A stretch of DNA of 64,000 bases from Flavobacterium johnsoniae UW101 (GTDB taxonomy: Bacteria > Bacteroidota > Bacteroidia > Flavobacteriales > Flavobacteriaceae). The position numbers and the translations under genes were made by a program. The notes under the pieces are model-generated. The model worked only from the letters and a program-made list of their open reading frames with translations. It was not told where the DNA came from and ran no database searches. Of the stretch, positions 17,251 to 26,598 are shown piece after piece. The stretch's first letter is position 1. The number at the start of each line of letters is the position of its first letter. The stretch spans positions 248,001 to 312,000 of the forward strand of contig NC_009441.1 of the NCBI RefSeq assembly GCF_000016645.1. The letters are read 5' to 3'.

Positions 17251-19317
17251 TTAAAAATTATATTGAATTCGTGCAAAAAGCTGCCTTCCTGCCAGGTTAC
17301 TAATTTGACTCGGGTCTGTAAAATCAAGTAAATTATTGGCTCCTGCCTGAAGCATAAATTTATCCCCGATATATTTTGAAATTGATAAGTTGGTTATAAA
17401 GTAATCACTGACAAATTTGTCATATTTGTCCAAAATTTGATTTCCGTTAGTATCAAACATCCCATATTTGCTTCTATAAAAAACTCGTAGATTAATATCG
17501 GTCTTAATTTTTGGAATAGAATATGCAACTTTAACGTTAGCAGTATGTTTTGATCTATTATACAATCCAAAATAATCAGACTTTTTAATTTGTACAGTTT
17601 GTAAATCTGAGTTACGTATGTATTGATAATCCTCGAAATTATCAACCACAGATTTATCCTTTGCTGTTAGATACTGATATCCAAATGATACAGATAATTG
17701 TTTGGTAAAGTCGTATGTTGAATTGAACTCTAAACCATAAGTAAAAATCTGGCTTATATTAAAGTAACTGAAAACATTTTGACCATTTGTTTTTTGGGCT
17801 ACAACACGAGCATCAATTAAATTTTCTATTGAATTATAAAAAGCATTAACATCTAATCTTAACTTGTTCTTTTTATAAAAAGTTCCAAAATTGAAATTTA
17901 TTGAACTTTCGGCTTCTAACGGATTGTTAAAGTTAACTCCATCTACTCTGCTTAAAATCTGCCCTTGCTCCTGAAGTTGATTTAATCGCGCTTCGGCTAC
18001 ATTATACCCTAAGACAGTATAACCAACAGAAGGATTTGTAAAATCAAAATATAATTGGCGGAAATCTGGTGCTTTATAACCATATCCTACTGAAGATTTT
18101 AAAGAAAAGTTTTCATTAATCTTAAAATTTACCGCAAGTTTCGGACTGAATTGTGAAGCATATACACTATGATTATCATATCTAAATCCAGCGATTATAT
18201 TCCATCTTTCTGTTGGATTACAATCATATTGCAAAAAGAAATATTGCGAATTAAACTCTACTTTTTTATCAAAATATGTCCTATCCAAAGTCTCATAATT
18301 TAATCCGAGACCTCCTGTCAATTTATCATTCTTTATTGAAAGCGTAGTCCTAATCTCCGGACGCAGAAGCCATTGATTATAATAAGCACTTTCATAAAGA
18401 ACATTATTTGCATCATTTAAAAACGAATCATTTTTGTAATTAGTAGTATAGAATTCATATTCAGAATATAATTTAGAACTCCATTTATGTTCAAATTTAA
18501 CCTGTGAGTTCCATTCTTTTTCTTTTGCATCTCCTTTATAATTTTCAGAATCAATAATCGCCACATTATCCATCTTCATGTCATAAAAACGGTTACTTAC
18601 AATTAATTTCAAGTTTTCTGAGAAATCATAATATATTTTCGGCTGAATCGTAAAATTGTAAAATGGCTCTACATTTTTCAATGGTGTACTTTTATCTAAA
18701 TCATATCCATCTGTAGAATAAAAATTTGCAAAAAGATTTGCTGAAAATTTCTTTTTCTTCCAAAGAAGATTTGTATTTGCATCATTAGTATTAAATGTAG
18801 CATATCTATAAGAAAGACTACCCGAAAACATATCTTTTTTAGGTTTTTTAGTAATCACATTTATTACTCCTCCCATGGCTTCAGAACCATACAATGCTGA
18901 GGAAGCTCCTTTTACAATTTCAATTCTCTCTATATTTCCAACCGAAACTCTTGAAAGGTCCAAAACACCGGCGCTTCTTCCAACAAGCGGTACACCGTCA
19001 ATTAAAATCATAGTATAAGCAGCATCTAAACCCTGCATTTGAATTCCCTCAAAACCACTTTCGTCCGGAATCAAAATAATTCCTGTCTGCTCACTTAAAA
19101 TTTCATTTAATCTTGTAACTCCAGATTTTATAATTGCCTCAGATGTAATAATTGTCATTGGCAAAGGCAATGATGAAAGTACCCTTTCTGTTCTTGTCGC
19201 AGTAGTAACTTTAACTTCTGACAATTCGTTTGCTGAAACACTATCTTTTTTAACTTCCTGAGAAACAGAAACCTGAGACAAAAGCAAAACTGCAAAAAGA
19301 GTAATTTTTATTTTCAT
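17251..19317 (-). CDS. TonB-dependent receptor, likely heme receptor (HmuR-like)
   Basis: A 688-residue outer-membrane receptor. Signal peptide 1-19, a plug domain (about 40-150) with ATRTERVLSSLPLPMTIIT and GGVINVITKKPK, then a 22-strand-type barrel ending in aromatic residue F (LFARIQYNF). GYGYKAPDFRQLYFDF near residue 414 resembles the FRAP-NPDL region of heme receptors. Substrate assignment as heme rests on that motif and on the HmuY gene directly downstream. It lacks a carboxypeptidase-regulatory domain, unlike the other two receptors in this window. Divergent from the DUF6607 gene. Confidence 0.88.
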   Translation of the reverse strand: MKIKITLFAVLLLSQVSVSQEVKKDSVSANELSEVKVTTATRTERVLSSLPLPMTIITSEAIIKSGVTRLNEILSEQTGIILIPDESGFEGIQMQGLDAAYTMILIDGVPLVGRSAGVLDLSRVSVGNIERIEIVKGASSALYGSEAMGGVINVITKKPKKDMFSGSLSYRYATFNTNDANTNLLWKKKKFSANLFANFYSTDGYDLDKSTPLKNVEPFYNFTIQPKIYYDFSENLKLIVSNRFYDMKMDNVAIIDSENYKGDAKEKEWNSQVKFEHKWSSKLYSEYEFYTTNYKNDSFLNDANNVLYESAYYNQWLLRPEIRTTLSIKNDKLTGGLGLNYETLDRTYFDKKVEFNSQYFFLQYDCNPTERWNIIAGFRYDNHSVYASQFSPKLAVNFKINENFSLKSSVGYGYKAPDFRQLYFDFTNPSVGYTVLGYNVAEARLNQLQEQGQILSRVDGVNFNNPLEAESSINFNFGTFYKKNKLRLDVNAFYNSIENLIDARVVAQKTNGQNVFSYFNISQIFTYGLEFNSTYDFTKQLSVSFGYQYLTAKDKSVVDNFEDYQYIRNSDLQTVQIKKSDYFGLYNRSKHTANVKVAYSIPKIKTDINLRVFYRSKYGMFDTNGNQILDKYDKFVSDYFITNLSISKYIGDKFMLQAGANNLLDFTDPSQISNLAGRQLFARIQYNF

Positions 19318-19345
19318 TATTTTTATTAAGTCTTAATAATCGGTA

Positions 19346-19353
19346 CAAATATA
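19346..19353 (-). promoter_or_regulatory. -7 box for the receptor/HmuY operon
   Basis: TATATTTG on the minus strand fits TAnnTTTG; the start codon is about 28 bases downstream. It lies 32 bases from the divergent box at 19386-19393, so a repressor here could control both. Confidence 0.55.
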
Positions 19354-19385
19354 TGACTATTTTTAATTGTTCTAAATTAAATTTA

Positions 19386-19393
19386 TATATTTG
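19386..19393 (+). promoter_or_regulatory. -7 box for the DUF6607 gene
   Basis: TATATTTG, with TTG 16 bases upstream. It is 27 bases before the ATG at 19421. Confidence 0.5.
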
Positions 19394-19420
19394 CAAAAAA
19401 TTTAAAAACCAACAAAAGTT

Positions 19421-20322
19421 ATGATTACAAAAAGCCTTTATTTTTCAGCCATTATGGCTTTAACTTGCAGTCTTGGATTCAGTCAGGACAAAAAACAACA
19501 AGACATAAAATCTATCAAATCTATGTGTGGTTGTTATGAAGTAAAGTTTAATTTCACAGAAACATTTTCATATCCTAAAGATTCTCTTACATACAAACCA
19601 TCTGAAACTAAACATGAATCAGCTTTAGAATGGGTTGAGTTATTAGAAGATACTCCAATAAAATCTCAATGCAGCACTTATTAATTGTAAGTGATGATAT
19701 GATCATTAAACACTGGAGACAAGACTGGTTATATGAAAACACAGACATATATTCGTTTGATAAAGGAAATTCTTGGAAATATAAAAAATTAGACAAAAAA
19801 GCTGTTAAAGGTCAATGGACTCAAAAAGTATATCAGGTAGACGACAGTCCAAGATATGAAGGATCTTCAACTTGGGTACATGTAGACGGGCAGGATTACT
19901 GGGCTAACGTTGCAGATGCTCCTCTTCCAAGAAGAGAGCAGACAAAACGTAATGATTATAACGTATTAAAAAGAAGAAACATTCACGAAATAACTGCAAC
20001 AGGATGGAATCATGAGCAGGATAATGATAAACTTGTTCGTGACGATGCTGGTAAAGATGTTTTATTAGCTCAGGAAAAAGGATTTGATGTTTATACTAAA
20101 GTTCCGGATATTAAATGTATCGCTGCTCAAAAATGGTGGAAAGAAAATAATGCTCTTTGGAAAAACGTTCGTGACAAATGGCAGACTCTTTTTGACAGAC
20201 ACCAGGATTTGAATTTAGAAGCTAAAGTTGACAGAAAAGCGCTTTACTCTTTATTGTTTGATTTAAAACCAAACGCTGCAAAAGCAGAATCTGATGCGAT
20301 CATCAATAAATTCGTAAAATAA
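19421..20322 (+). pseudogene. DUF6607-family secreted protein, interrupted by a frameshift
   Basis: The N-terminal part (19421-19684, signal peptide MITKSLYFSAIMALTCSLGF then DIKSIKSMCGCYEVKFNF) and the C-terminal part (19669-20322) lie in different frames and overlap by 16 bases. Joined, they give a protein of about 300 residues of the DUF6607 type. The break is near 19650-19662: one base is missing, or the ribosome slips back one on A-AAA, giving DTPIKISMQHLLIV. The ATG at 19669 codes an internal Met of the intact family, so the C-terminal half is unlikely to be an independent gene. Divergent from a heme-receptor operon, so a role in iron or heme uptake is plausible. It could be a sequencing error. 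Confidence 0.75.
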
Positions 20323-20340
20323 AATATTTGTGTTAGTTAT

Positions 20341-20378
20341 AAAAAAGCCGGTAGTTTAAAAACTGCCGGCTTTTTTTA
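20341..20378 (+). terminator. Terminator of the DUF6607 gene
   Basis: AAAAAAGCCGGTAGT and ACTGCCGGCTTTTTTT form a strong stem with T-tract on both strands, 18 bases past the stop. Confidence 0.9.
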
Positions 20379-20384
20379 TTAATT

Positions 20385-20410
20385 AAAAAACCGTCTTAAG
20401 AGACGGTTTA
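20385..20410 (-). terminator. Second hairpin, minus-oriented
   Basis: AAACCGTCT and AGACGGTTT form the stem, with TTTTTT on the minus strand. It may back up the argS terminator. Confidence 0.45.
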
Positions 20411-20744
20411 TTCCTTATTATTTTTACTAAAAGGGGTACTAATTCAAAATAGTTAAAAATGAATATAAGGAGGTATCTTTAAATTCAGCTATTCACTCAA
20501 TTATACATCTATCTTTTATCTCTGCAGCAGCAATTTAACTAAAAAACCTTGCCCAAAAATGCATTTCACAAAATGCTAAAATTCATTTAAAAAAAACTAA
20601 AACAATGCCTAATCTTAAATAAAGAAGGAAAATTAATACAATTAAAAAACTCTTCCTACAAAAATTACGCTTTTAACTTAAAAATTAACTTCTACAACGT
20701 TATAGAACGATATTACGTCTAAATTATCTATAGAAAAATTAAAC
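20411..20744. other. Intergenic DNA, nothing recognised
   Basis: AT-rich DNA between convergent genes. I see no ORF of note, no RNA gene and no clear promoter. AAGGAGGT at about 20467 is followed by no suitable start codon. Confidence 0.5.
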
Positions 20745-20783
20745 AAAAAAAGCCGAGAGTTTTAAAAAACTATCGGCTTTTAA
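20745..20783 (-). terminator. argS terminator
   Basis: AAAAGCCGATAGTTT and AACTCTCGGCTTTTTTT on the minus strand, 22 bases past the argS stop. Confidence 0.85.
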
Positions 20784-20805
20784 ATTTTCATTATTATTAA
20801 GTTTC

Positions 20806-22584
20806 TTACATTCTTTCCGGAACTTCAATTCCTAATAAGCTAAATGCTGATTTTATGACTTCGGCAACCTTTTGAGAAAGCTGCACTCTGAAAATTTTCT
20901 TTGTTAAGTCTGCTTCACCTAAAATATGAACAGACTGATAAAATGAATTATACTCTTTTACCAAATCGTAAGTGTAATTTGCAATTAATGCCGGGCTGTG
21001 ATTTTGTGCCGCATTTTGAATTACTTCAGGGAAAAGTTCGATTTGTTTTACCAATTCTTTTTCTTTTTCGTGCAGTTCTTCAATTTCTATTTTATTAGAA
21101 AAATCAAAATCGGCTTTACGAATAATGGATTGGATTCTCGCGTAAGTATATTGAATAAAAGGCCCTGTATTTCCAGCAAAATCTACAGATTCTTCCGGAT
21201 TAAACAAAATACGTTTTTTAGGATCAACTTTTAAAATATAATACTTCAAAGCACCAAGCCCAATTGTTTTATACAATTTTGCTTTTTCATCTGCCGAATA
21301 GCTGTCTAATTTTCCTAAGTCTTCAGCAATTTGTTTAGCTGTATCGGTCATATCCTGCATCAAATCATCGGCATCAACAACAGTTCCTTCACGGCTTTTC
21401 ATTTTTCCAGAAGGCAAATCAACCATTCCGTATGATAAATGATATAAACTTGAAGCCCAGTCAAAACCAAGTTTTTTCAGGATTAGAAATAATACTTTAA
21501 AATGATAATCTTGTTCGTTACCTACAGTATAAACCATTCCGCCTACATCTGGCATATCTTTTACACGCTGAATTGCTGTCCCGATATCCTGAGTCATATA
21601 AACTGCAGTTCCATCAGAACGTAATACAATTTTACGATCCAGACCTTCATCTGTCAAATCAATCCAAACTGAACCGTCAGGATCTTTTTCGAATACTCCT
21701 TTATCAAGACCAACCTGAACTACATCTTTACCTAATAAATAAGTATTGCTTTCGTAATAGTATTTATCAAAATTAACTCCAAGGTTTGTGTAAGTTGTTG
21801 CAAAACCATCATAAACCCATTGGTTCATTTTTTTCCAAAGTGCTATAACTTGTTCGTCACCGGCTTCCCATTTTTTAAGCATTTCTTGCGCTTCAATAAT
21901 AATTGGAGCCTGCTTTTTAGCTTCTTCTTCGGTTTTACCCGTTTCAATTAATTGATTAATTTCTGTTTTATAAGCTTTATCAAATTCTACATAATATTTA
22001 CCAACTAACTTATCACCTTTTAAATCTGAACTTTCAGGAGTTTCTCCGTTTCCAAATTTTTCCCAAGCCAGCATCGATTTACAGATATGAATACCACGGT
22101 CGTTGATAATTTGGGTTTTGTATACTTTTTTGCCAGAAGCTTTTAGAATTTCTGCAACAGAATATCCTAACAAATTGTTACGAACGTGTCCTAAGTGTAA
22201 TGGTTTATTTGTATTTGGTGAAGAATATTCAACCATTACTGCTTTTTCTTCTGGATTTGGAGATAAAAAGCCAAACTGCTTTTGATCTTTTATTCCGTTA
22301 AAGAAATCTACATAATAACTGTCTGAAATTACAATATTCAAAAAACCTGAAACTACATTAAAGCGGGCAACTTCAGAAACATTCTCTACCAGATAAGTTC
22401 CTATTTTATTTCCCAGTTCTGCCGGATTGCTTTTAATAACTTTTAACAAAGGAAAAATTACCATTGTAATATCGCCTTCAAACTCCTTTCTGGTAGTTTG
22501 AAACTCGATTTTATCGACAGAAACGTCAAATAATACTTGTATTGCTTTTTGTATAGAAGGTGTAAGAATTTGTGATAATGACAT
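20806..22584 (-). CDS. argS: Arginyl-tRNA synthetase
   Basis: A 592-residue class I synthetase that charges tRNA-Arg. It has the ArgRS N-terminal additional domain, the HIGH-type motif HLGH (130-133) within SSPNTNKPLHLGHVRNN, and the KMSKS-equivalent region GKMKSREGTVV, then the DALR anticodon-binding domain ending at EVPERM. The protein is full length and monocistronic, with a TATCTTTG box at 22606-22613 before the start and a terminator after the stop. Confidence 0.98.
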   Translation of the reverse strand: MSLSQILTPSIQKAIQVLFDVSVDKIEFQTTRKEFEGDITMVIFPLLKVIKSNPAELGNKIGTYLVENVSEVARFNVVSGFLNIVISDSYYVDFFNGIKDQKQFGFLSPNPEEKAVMVEYSSPNTNKPLHLGHVRNNLLGYSVAEILKASGKKVYKTQIINDRGIHICKSMLAWEKFGNGETPESSDLKGDKLVGKYYVEFDKAYKTEINQLIETGKTEEEAKKQAPIIIEAQEMLKKWEAGDEQVIALWKKMNQWVYDGFATTYTNLGVNFDKYYYESNTYLLGKDVVQVGLDKGVFEKDPDGSVWIDLTDEGLDRKIVLRSDGTAVYMTQDIGTAIQRVKDMPDVGGMVYTVGNEQDYHFKVLFLILKKLGFDWASSLYHLSYGMVDLPSGKMKSREGTVVDADDLMQDMTDTAKQIAEDLGKLDSYSADEKAKLYKTIGLGALKYYILKVDPKKRILFNPEESVDFAGNTGPFIQYTYARIQSIIRKADFDFSNKIEIEELHEKEKELVKQIELFPEVIQNAAQNHSPALIANYTYDLVKEYNSFYQSVHILGEADLTKKIFRVQLSQKVAEVIKSAFSLLGIEVPERM

Positions 22585-22605
22585 GTAAACTTATTTTAAA
22601 GTGAG

Positions 22606-22613
22606 CAAAGATA
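22606..22613 (-). promoter_or_regulatory. -7 box for argS
   Basis: TATCTTTG on the minus strand, 22 bases before the ATG, implying a very short leader. The remaining gap to 22906 is AT-rich; I see no clear promoter for the divergent receptor gene there. Confidence 0.5.
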
Positions 22614-22906
22614 CTGCTTATTCGTCAATTAGAGAAAATGAAAAACATATAAAATAACATATTTCTCTCAGAATTTCTTAAAAAACGTTTTGAGTTGAAT
22701 GTTAAAATTATCAAAAAACCAAAACGTTAATCTCTTACAAAACAGCGGTTCACAAAAAAATAATCTTTTTTTTCATTTTTTTATGTAACATAACGTTCAC
22801 ATATGAGTCTTAATAACAACTTCAAATTAAATTGAAGGAAAAAATCAAAAAACAAAAAAACAATAATCATCATCATCAATCAAATCAAAATAATCAAGTA
22901 AAAGCT

Positions 22907-25324
22907 ATGAAACTAAAATTTTTTCTGTTTGCAATATTGGGGATAATTGCAACAGCACAAGCTCAAAACTCGGGATCGGTCTCGGGAAAAATTGTAGAAA
23001 AATCTAATAATGCGCCTATTTCTTACGCAACTGTTTCCCTTAAAGAAAACGGAAAAGTAGTGACAGGTGTTAACACAGATGACAATGGAGATTTTACTTT
23101 TAAAAATTTAGCTCTAAAAAGCTACACAATCGAAATTCAATATATTGGTTTTAGAAAATATGTTGGTTCTGTAATTTTAAATGACAATAAAAAAACAGCA
23201 ACAGTAAATGTTTCTCTTGAAGAAGAAGCAACGCAGTTAAAAGGAGTAAATATTGTTGCAGAACGTTCTACAATAGAACAAAAAATCGACAGAAAAGTAG
23301 TCAACGTTGGTAAAGACTTAACAACAGCCGGAGCATCAGCATCAGATATTATGAACAATATTCCGTCTGTAAACGTAGATCAGGATGGAAAACTTTCGCT
23401 TCGCGGAAACGACAATGTTCGTGTATTGATCGATGGGCGTCCATCAAATATTGATCCTGCTCAGTTATTAAAACAAATTCCATCAACTTCTATCAAAAAA
23501 ATTGAGTTGATTACAAATCCAAGTGCAAAATATAACCCAGAGGGAATGTCTGGAATTATCAATATCATTTTACACAAAAATGCTAATACTGGCTTTAACG
23601 GAAGTTACAGCGGCGGTATTACTTTTGGAGAAACTGCAAAATACAACCAGTCTTTAGATTTGAACTATAAAACCGGAAAAGTAAATTTCTTTGGAAATGC
23701 CGGTAATAACTTTGGAACTTATTTCAACAATGGAAATATTCAAAGACTAGATCAGGATGTAGTGCAAAAATTAAAAATTTCAAATGACAATGATAATTAT
23801 TTGTACAAAGTAGGTATGGATTATTTAATCAACGATCACAATACTTTATCTTTTTACACTAATCAAAATAAATCTTCTGGAACTGGTATTGTAAATACCG
23901 ATATTGATTATAACAACGGTGATCCGAATATTAAAAACATTTATCAAAAATCAAGATATCAGGGACCTAACCAAACCGGAACTTATAATTTAGCATACAA
24001 ACACATCTTTAAAAAAGAAGGACATACGCTGGATTTTGAAGGGAATTACAGTAAAACCGCAGAAAGTCAAGATGCAAACTTTGACACACAAACAACAAAT
24101 CCTGCAAATGCAGTAAATAGTGTAATTTACAACGATTATATTCATGAAAGCAGAAAACTAGGAACCTTTAATGTTGACTATGTTAATCCGCTAAACGATA
24201 AAACAACACTTGAAGCGGGAGCTGAAGCGAGAATTACACGAACAGATAACGACTATAATACAAGTAATCCTTCTGTTCCAACTGCTGAACAAATTTCTAA
24301 TTACAAATACGACACTGATATTTATTCTGCTTACGTAACTTTTGGCCAGAAATACAAAAAATTCAGCTATCAGTTAGGAGCTCGTTTTGAGAGCTACAAA
24401 GTTGCAGCAAACTTAAACAGCGGTCAAAGTAAATTTGATGATGATTATATTACATTATACCCATCTGCTTATTTAACATATAATTTGAATGAGAAAAACG
24501 TTTTACAATTAAGCTACAGCCGTCGTGTAGACCGTCCGAGTTTAGAGCAGACAAAACCTATTCGTGAGTTTTCTACTCCATTAGTAACTTCATACGGAAA
24601 TCCTGAATTAAGACCTCAGTTTACCAATTCAGTTGAAGTAAATTACACTAAAACTCTTGAAAAAGGCAGCATTACCGCAGGAGTATTTGTAAGAAGTATT
24701 AACGATCAAATCAGCAGAACTTTAAGCCCGGACCCAAATGATGCTTCTGGATACAAACAAATTTTAAGTTTTGCAAATTATGATCACAATAGTGCTTATG
24801 GTTTTGATGTTTCTCTTAACTATAAACTTACAAAATGGTGGGATATTCAGCCAGCAATTGATTTCTCCAGCATTAAACAGGAAGGTGTTGTATTTCAGTT
24901 TGATCCGGCAACAAACACAAGTTCACCATTTCAACGCAGCGTTACAACTTCAGCATTTAATGCTCGTATGAACTCAAACTTCAAACCAACAAAACGCTTA
25001 AGCTTTTTATTATTTGGTTTTTACAGAGGTCCGGTTGATGAGATTCAGCAGAAAAGAAACGAAATGTACAAAATTGATATTGGTTCACGCTATACTTTGT
25101 TAGACAACAAAATGAATATCAGCGTACGTTTTAACGACGTTTTCAATACAATGAAATTCTCATTTGACGGTATTTATCCTTATCCTCAAACTGGCCAGTT
25201 TACATGGGAAAGCCAAACTGTTTATTTAGGCTTAACTTACAACTTTGGAGGAGCTAAAATTAAAAAATTAGAACGTAAACAAAGAGAAGACAACACGAAT
25301 CAAGGTGGCGGCGGTATGTTCTAA
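22907..25324 (+). CDS. Outer-membrane TonB-receptor-like beta-barrel protein (OMP_b-brl_3 type)
   Basis: An 805-residue protein. Signal peptide MKLKFFLFAILGIIATAQAQ, a carboxypeptidase-regulatory-like domain (about 22-105, GSVSGKIVEKSNNAPISYAT), a plug with NNIPSVNVDQDGKLSLRG and LIDGRPSNIDP (about 140-230), then a long barrel. The C-terminus is a polar, basic tail (EDNTNQGGGGMF). The frame opens earlier at a TTG (22832), but those 25 residues are Asn/His/Lys-rich and precede a clean signal peptide, so the ATG at 22907 is chosen. No SusD or substrate gene is adjacent. It may act in uptake or, like some relatives, in outer-membrane protein or lipoprotein handling. Confidence 0.88.
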   Translation: MKLKFFLFAILGIIATAQAQNSGSVSGKIVEKSNNAPISYATVSLKENGKVVTGVNTDDNGDFTFKNLALKSYTIEIQYIGFRKYVGSVILNDNKKTATVNVSLEEEATQLKGVNIVAERSTIEQKIDRKVVNVGKDLTTAGASASDIMNNIPSVNVDQDGKLSLRGNDNVRVLIDGRPSNIDPAQLLKQIPSTSIKKIELITNPSAKYNPEGMSGIINIILHKNANTGFNGSYSGGITFGETAKYNQSLDLNYKTGKVNFFGNAGNNFGTYFNNGNIQRLDQDVVQKLKISNDNDNYLYKVGMDYLINDHNTLSFYTNQNKSSGTGIVNTDIDYNNGDPNIKNIYQKSRYQGPNQTGTYNLAYKHIFKKEGHTLDFEGNYSKTAESQDANFDTQTTNPANAVNSVIYNDYIHESRKLGTFNVDYVNPLNDKTTLEAGAEARITRTDNDYNTSNPSVPTAEQISNYKYDTDIYSAYVTFGQKYKKFSYQLGARFESYKVAANLNSGQSKFDDDYITLYPSAYLTYNLNEKNVLQLSYSRRVDRPSLEQTKPIREFSTPLVTSYGNPELRPQFTNSVEVNYTKTLEKGSITAGVFVRSINDQISRTLSPDPNDASGYKQILSFANYDHNSAYGFDVSLNYKLTKWWDIQPAIDFSSIKQEGVVFQFDPATNTSSPFQRSVTTSAFNARMNSNFKPTKRLSFLLFGFYRGPVDEIQQKRNEMYKIDIGSRYTLLDNKMNISVRFNDVFNTMKFSFDGIYPYPQTGQFTWESQTVYLGLTYNFGGAKIKKLERKQREDNTNQGGGGMF

Positions 25325-25375
25325 CTACCACCCTATTAGATGATATTTTAATAATTTTGAATAATTTTCTTGTAG

Positions 25376-25413
25376 AAAAAAGCCTGGAGTATGCCAACTC
25401 CAGGCTTTTTTTA
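25376..25413. terminator. Bidirectional terminator between receptor gene and cutC
   Basis: AAAAAAGCCTGGAGT and ACTCCAGGCTTTTTTT have T-tracts on both strands and serve the convergent genes on either side. Confidence 0.9.
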
Positions 25414-25422
25414 TTTTATAAA

Positions 25423-26094
25423 CTAAAGAAAATTTTTCAGTTCTTTTACTTCTTCGGGATTTGCAGTTTCTGAATTGTTTGTTATGGCCGATGAATGGTA
25501 AAAAGTCAAATCTAATTTTTCCTGTAATAACTTAATATTTGAGGATCGCAAACCTCCTCCGGGCATTATTTCAATTCTATTTTTAGCAAGTTCTTGTATT
25601 CGTTCTAAAGCCAAAATACCTTCTTCTACATTTACGGCCTGACCTGAAGTTAAAATGGTTTTAAATCCGCAATTGATAACATCTTCAAGAGATTTTTCTA
25701 CATTTTTAACCACATCAAAAGCGCGGTGAAAAGTACAAGGAAGCGGATGCGCCAGATGTACTAATTCTTTGTTTTGTCTTTTATTAATATTGCCGCTGTC
25801 TTTTAAAATTCCAAAAACAAAACCATCAACTCCAAGTTTTTTATACTGTTTAATATCCTGTTTCATTTCGGTAAGTTCTTCATCCGAATAAACAAAATCA
25901 CCGCCGCGAGGTCTGATGATAACATGCATTTTTATATTTAAACTTTCACGGACTTTTACCACCAAAATAGAATTTGGCGTTGTACCGCCTAGTTTCATAT
26001 TTTCGCACAGCTCGATTCTATCTGCGCCGTTCTCTTGTGCAATTATCGCCGACTCGTAATTAAAACAAGCTATTTCAAGTTGATTTTTTTTCAT
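25423..26094 (-). CDS. cutC: CutC family protein (copper homeostasis)
   Basis: A 223-residue TIM-barrel protein. It starts with the family signature EIACFNYESAIIAQENGADR followed by IELCENM, contains HVIIRPRGGDFVYSDEE and ends with MPGGGLRSSNI and a FHSSA-like segment (FYHSSA). CutC was named for copper tolerance in E. coli; its enzymatic activity is not established. Cytoplasmic and monocistronic. The length is close to the family's usual 230-250 residues. Confidence 0.93.
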   Translation of the reverse strand: MKKNQLEIACFNYESAIIAQENGADRIELCENMKLGGTTPNSILVVKVRESLNIKMHVIIRPRGGDFVYSDEELTEMKQDIKQYKKLGVDGFVFGILKDSGNINKRQNKELVHLAHPLPCTFHRAFDVVKNVEKSLEDVINCGFKTILTSGQAVNVEEGILALERIQELAKNRIEIMPGGGLRSSNIKLLQEKLDLTFYHSSAITNNSETANPEEVKELKNFL

Positions 26095-26111
26095 TGTAAA
26101 TTATTTAAAAG

Positions 26112-26187
26112 GGGCTTTGACTTTGCTCAGCCTGACAAATGTTTTCAGAAATCTCAACACGAGTGTCACCCTGAGCGAAGTCGAAGG
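26112..26187. repeat. REP-like inverted pair, left side of the GIY-YIG gene
   Basis: GGGCTTTGACTTTGCTCAGC (26112 on) and GTCACCCTGAGCGAAGTCGA (26165 on) are inverted versions of one 24-26 base sequence containing CTGAGCGAAGTCGAAG, about 28 bases apart. The same sequence recurs on the other side of the gene. Confidence 0.7.
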
Positions 26188-26198
26188 CTAATTTACTA

Positions 26199-26522
26199 CT
26201 AAACCTCCTTTTTATAAAAATTTTTATGACTTGTTTTATTCAAACATTCTGCTAACTTTTTCAAATCCTCCCATTTATCATTAATTATCGCTTCTTTCTT
26301 TTTCCTGCTCCAGCCTTTTACTTGCTTTTCAAACGCAATTGCCTGATGGACATCATTAAATTCGGCATAGAAAACTAGCTCCAAAGGTCTTTTATTAAAA
26401 GTATAACATTCTTTATTTATTCCAGAATTATGTTCGTTTAATCTTCTTTCAATATTATTTGTAAATCCGGTATAGTAACTATTATCAGAACATTTTAGTA
26501 TATAAACATAATATCGTTTCAT
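26199..26522 (-). CDS. GIY-YIG nuclease family protein (UPF0213/YhbQ-like)
   Basis: A 107-residue single-domain protein. The GIY-YIG core is VYILKCSDNSYYTGFTNN (about 6-23), followed by the conserved Arg in IERRLNEH and a catalytic Glu region LVFYAEFND. The C-terminal FEKQVKGWSRKKKEAII segment is typical of the YhbQ/URI group. Members cut or nick DNA, but cellular roles are poorly known. The gene is monocistronic and bracketed on both sides by inverted REP-like palindromes, which may be meaningful. Confidence 0.9.
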   Translation of the reverse strand: MKRYYVYILKCSDNSYYTGFTNNIERRLNEHNSGINKECYTFNKRPLELVFYAEFNDVHQAIAFEKQVKGWSRKKKEAIINDKWEDLKKLAECLNKTSHKNFYKKEV

Positions 26523-26598
26523 TTATTTAAAATTTTAAACCTCAAATAAAAGTAAGAAAAATATTTCTTTTAATGTTAAAATCTATTAGACGTTGTTT

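Noticed and set aside
19669..20322. An independent 217-residue gene
   Set aside because: Its start codon is an internal Met of the DUF6607 protein and it lacks the signal peptide carried by the other fragment.
22832..22906. TTG-initiated extension of the second TonB-receptor-like protein
   Set aside because: The added residues are Asn/His/Lys-rich and would bury a clean signal peptide that starts at 22907.
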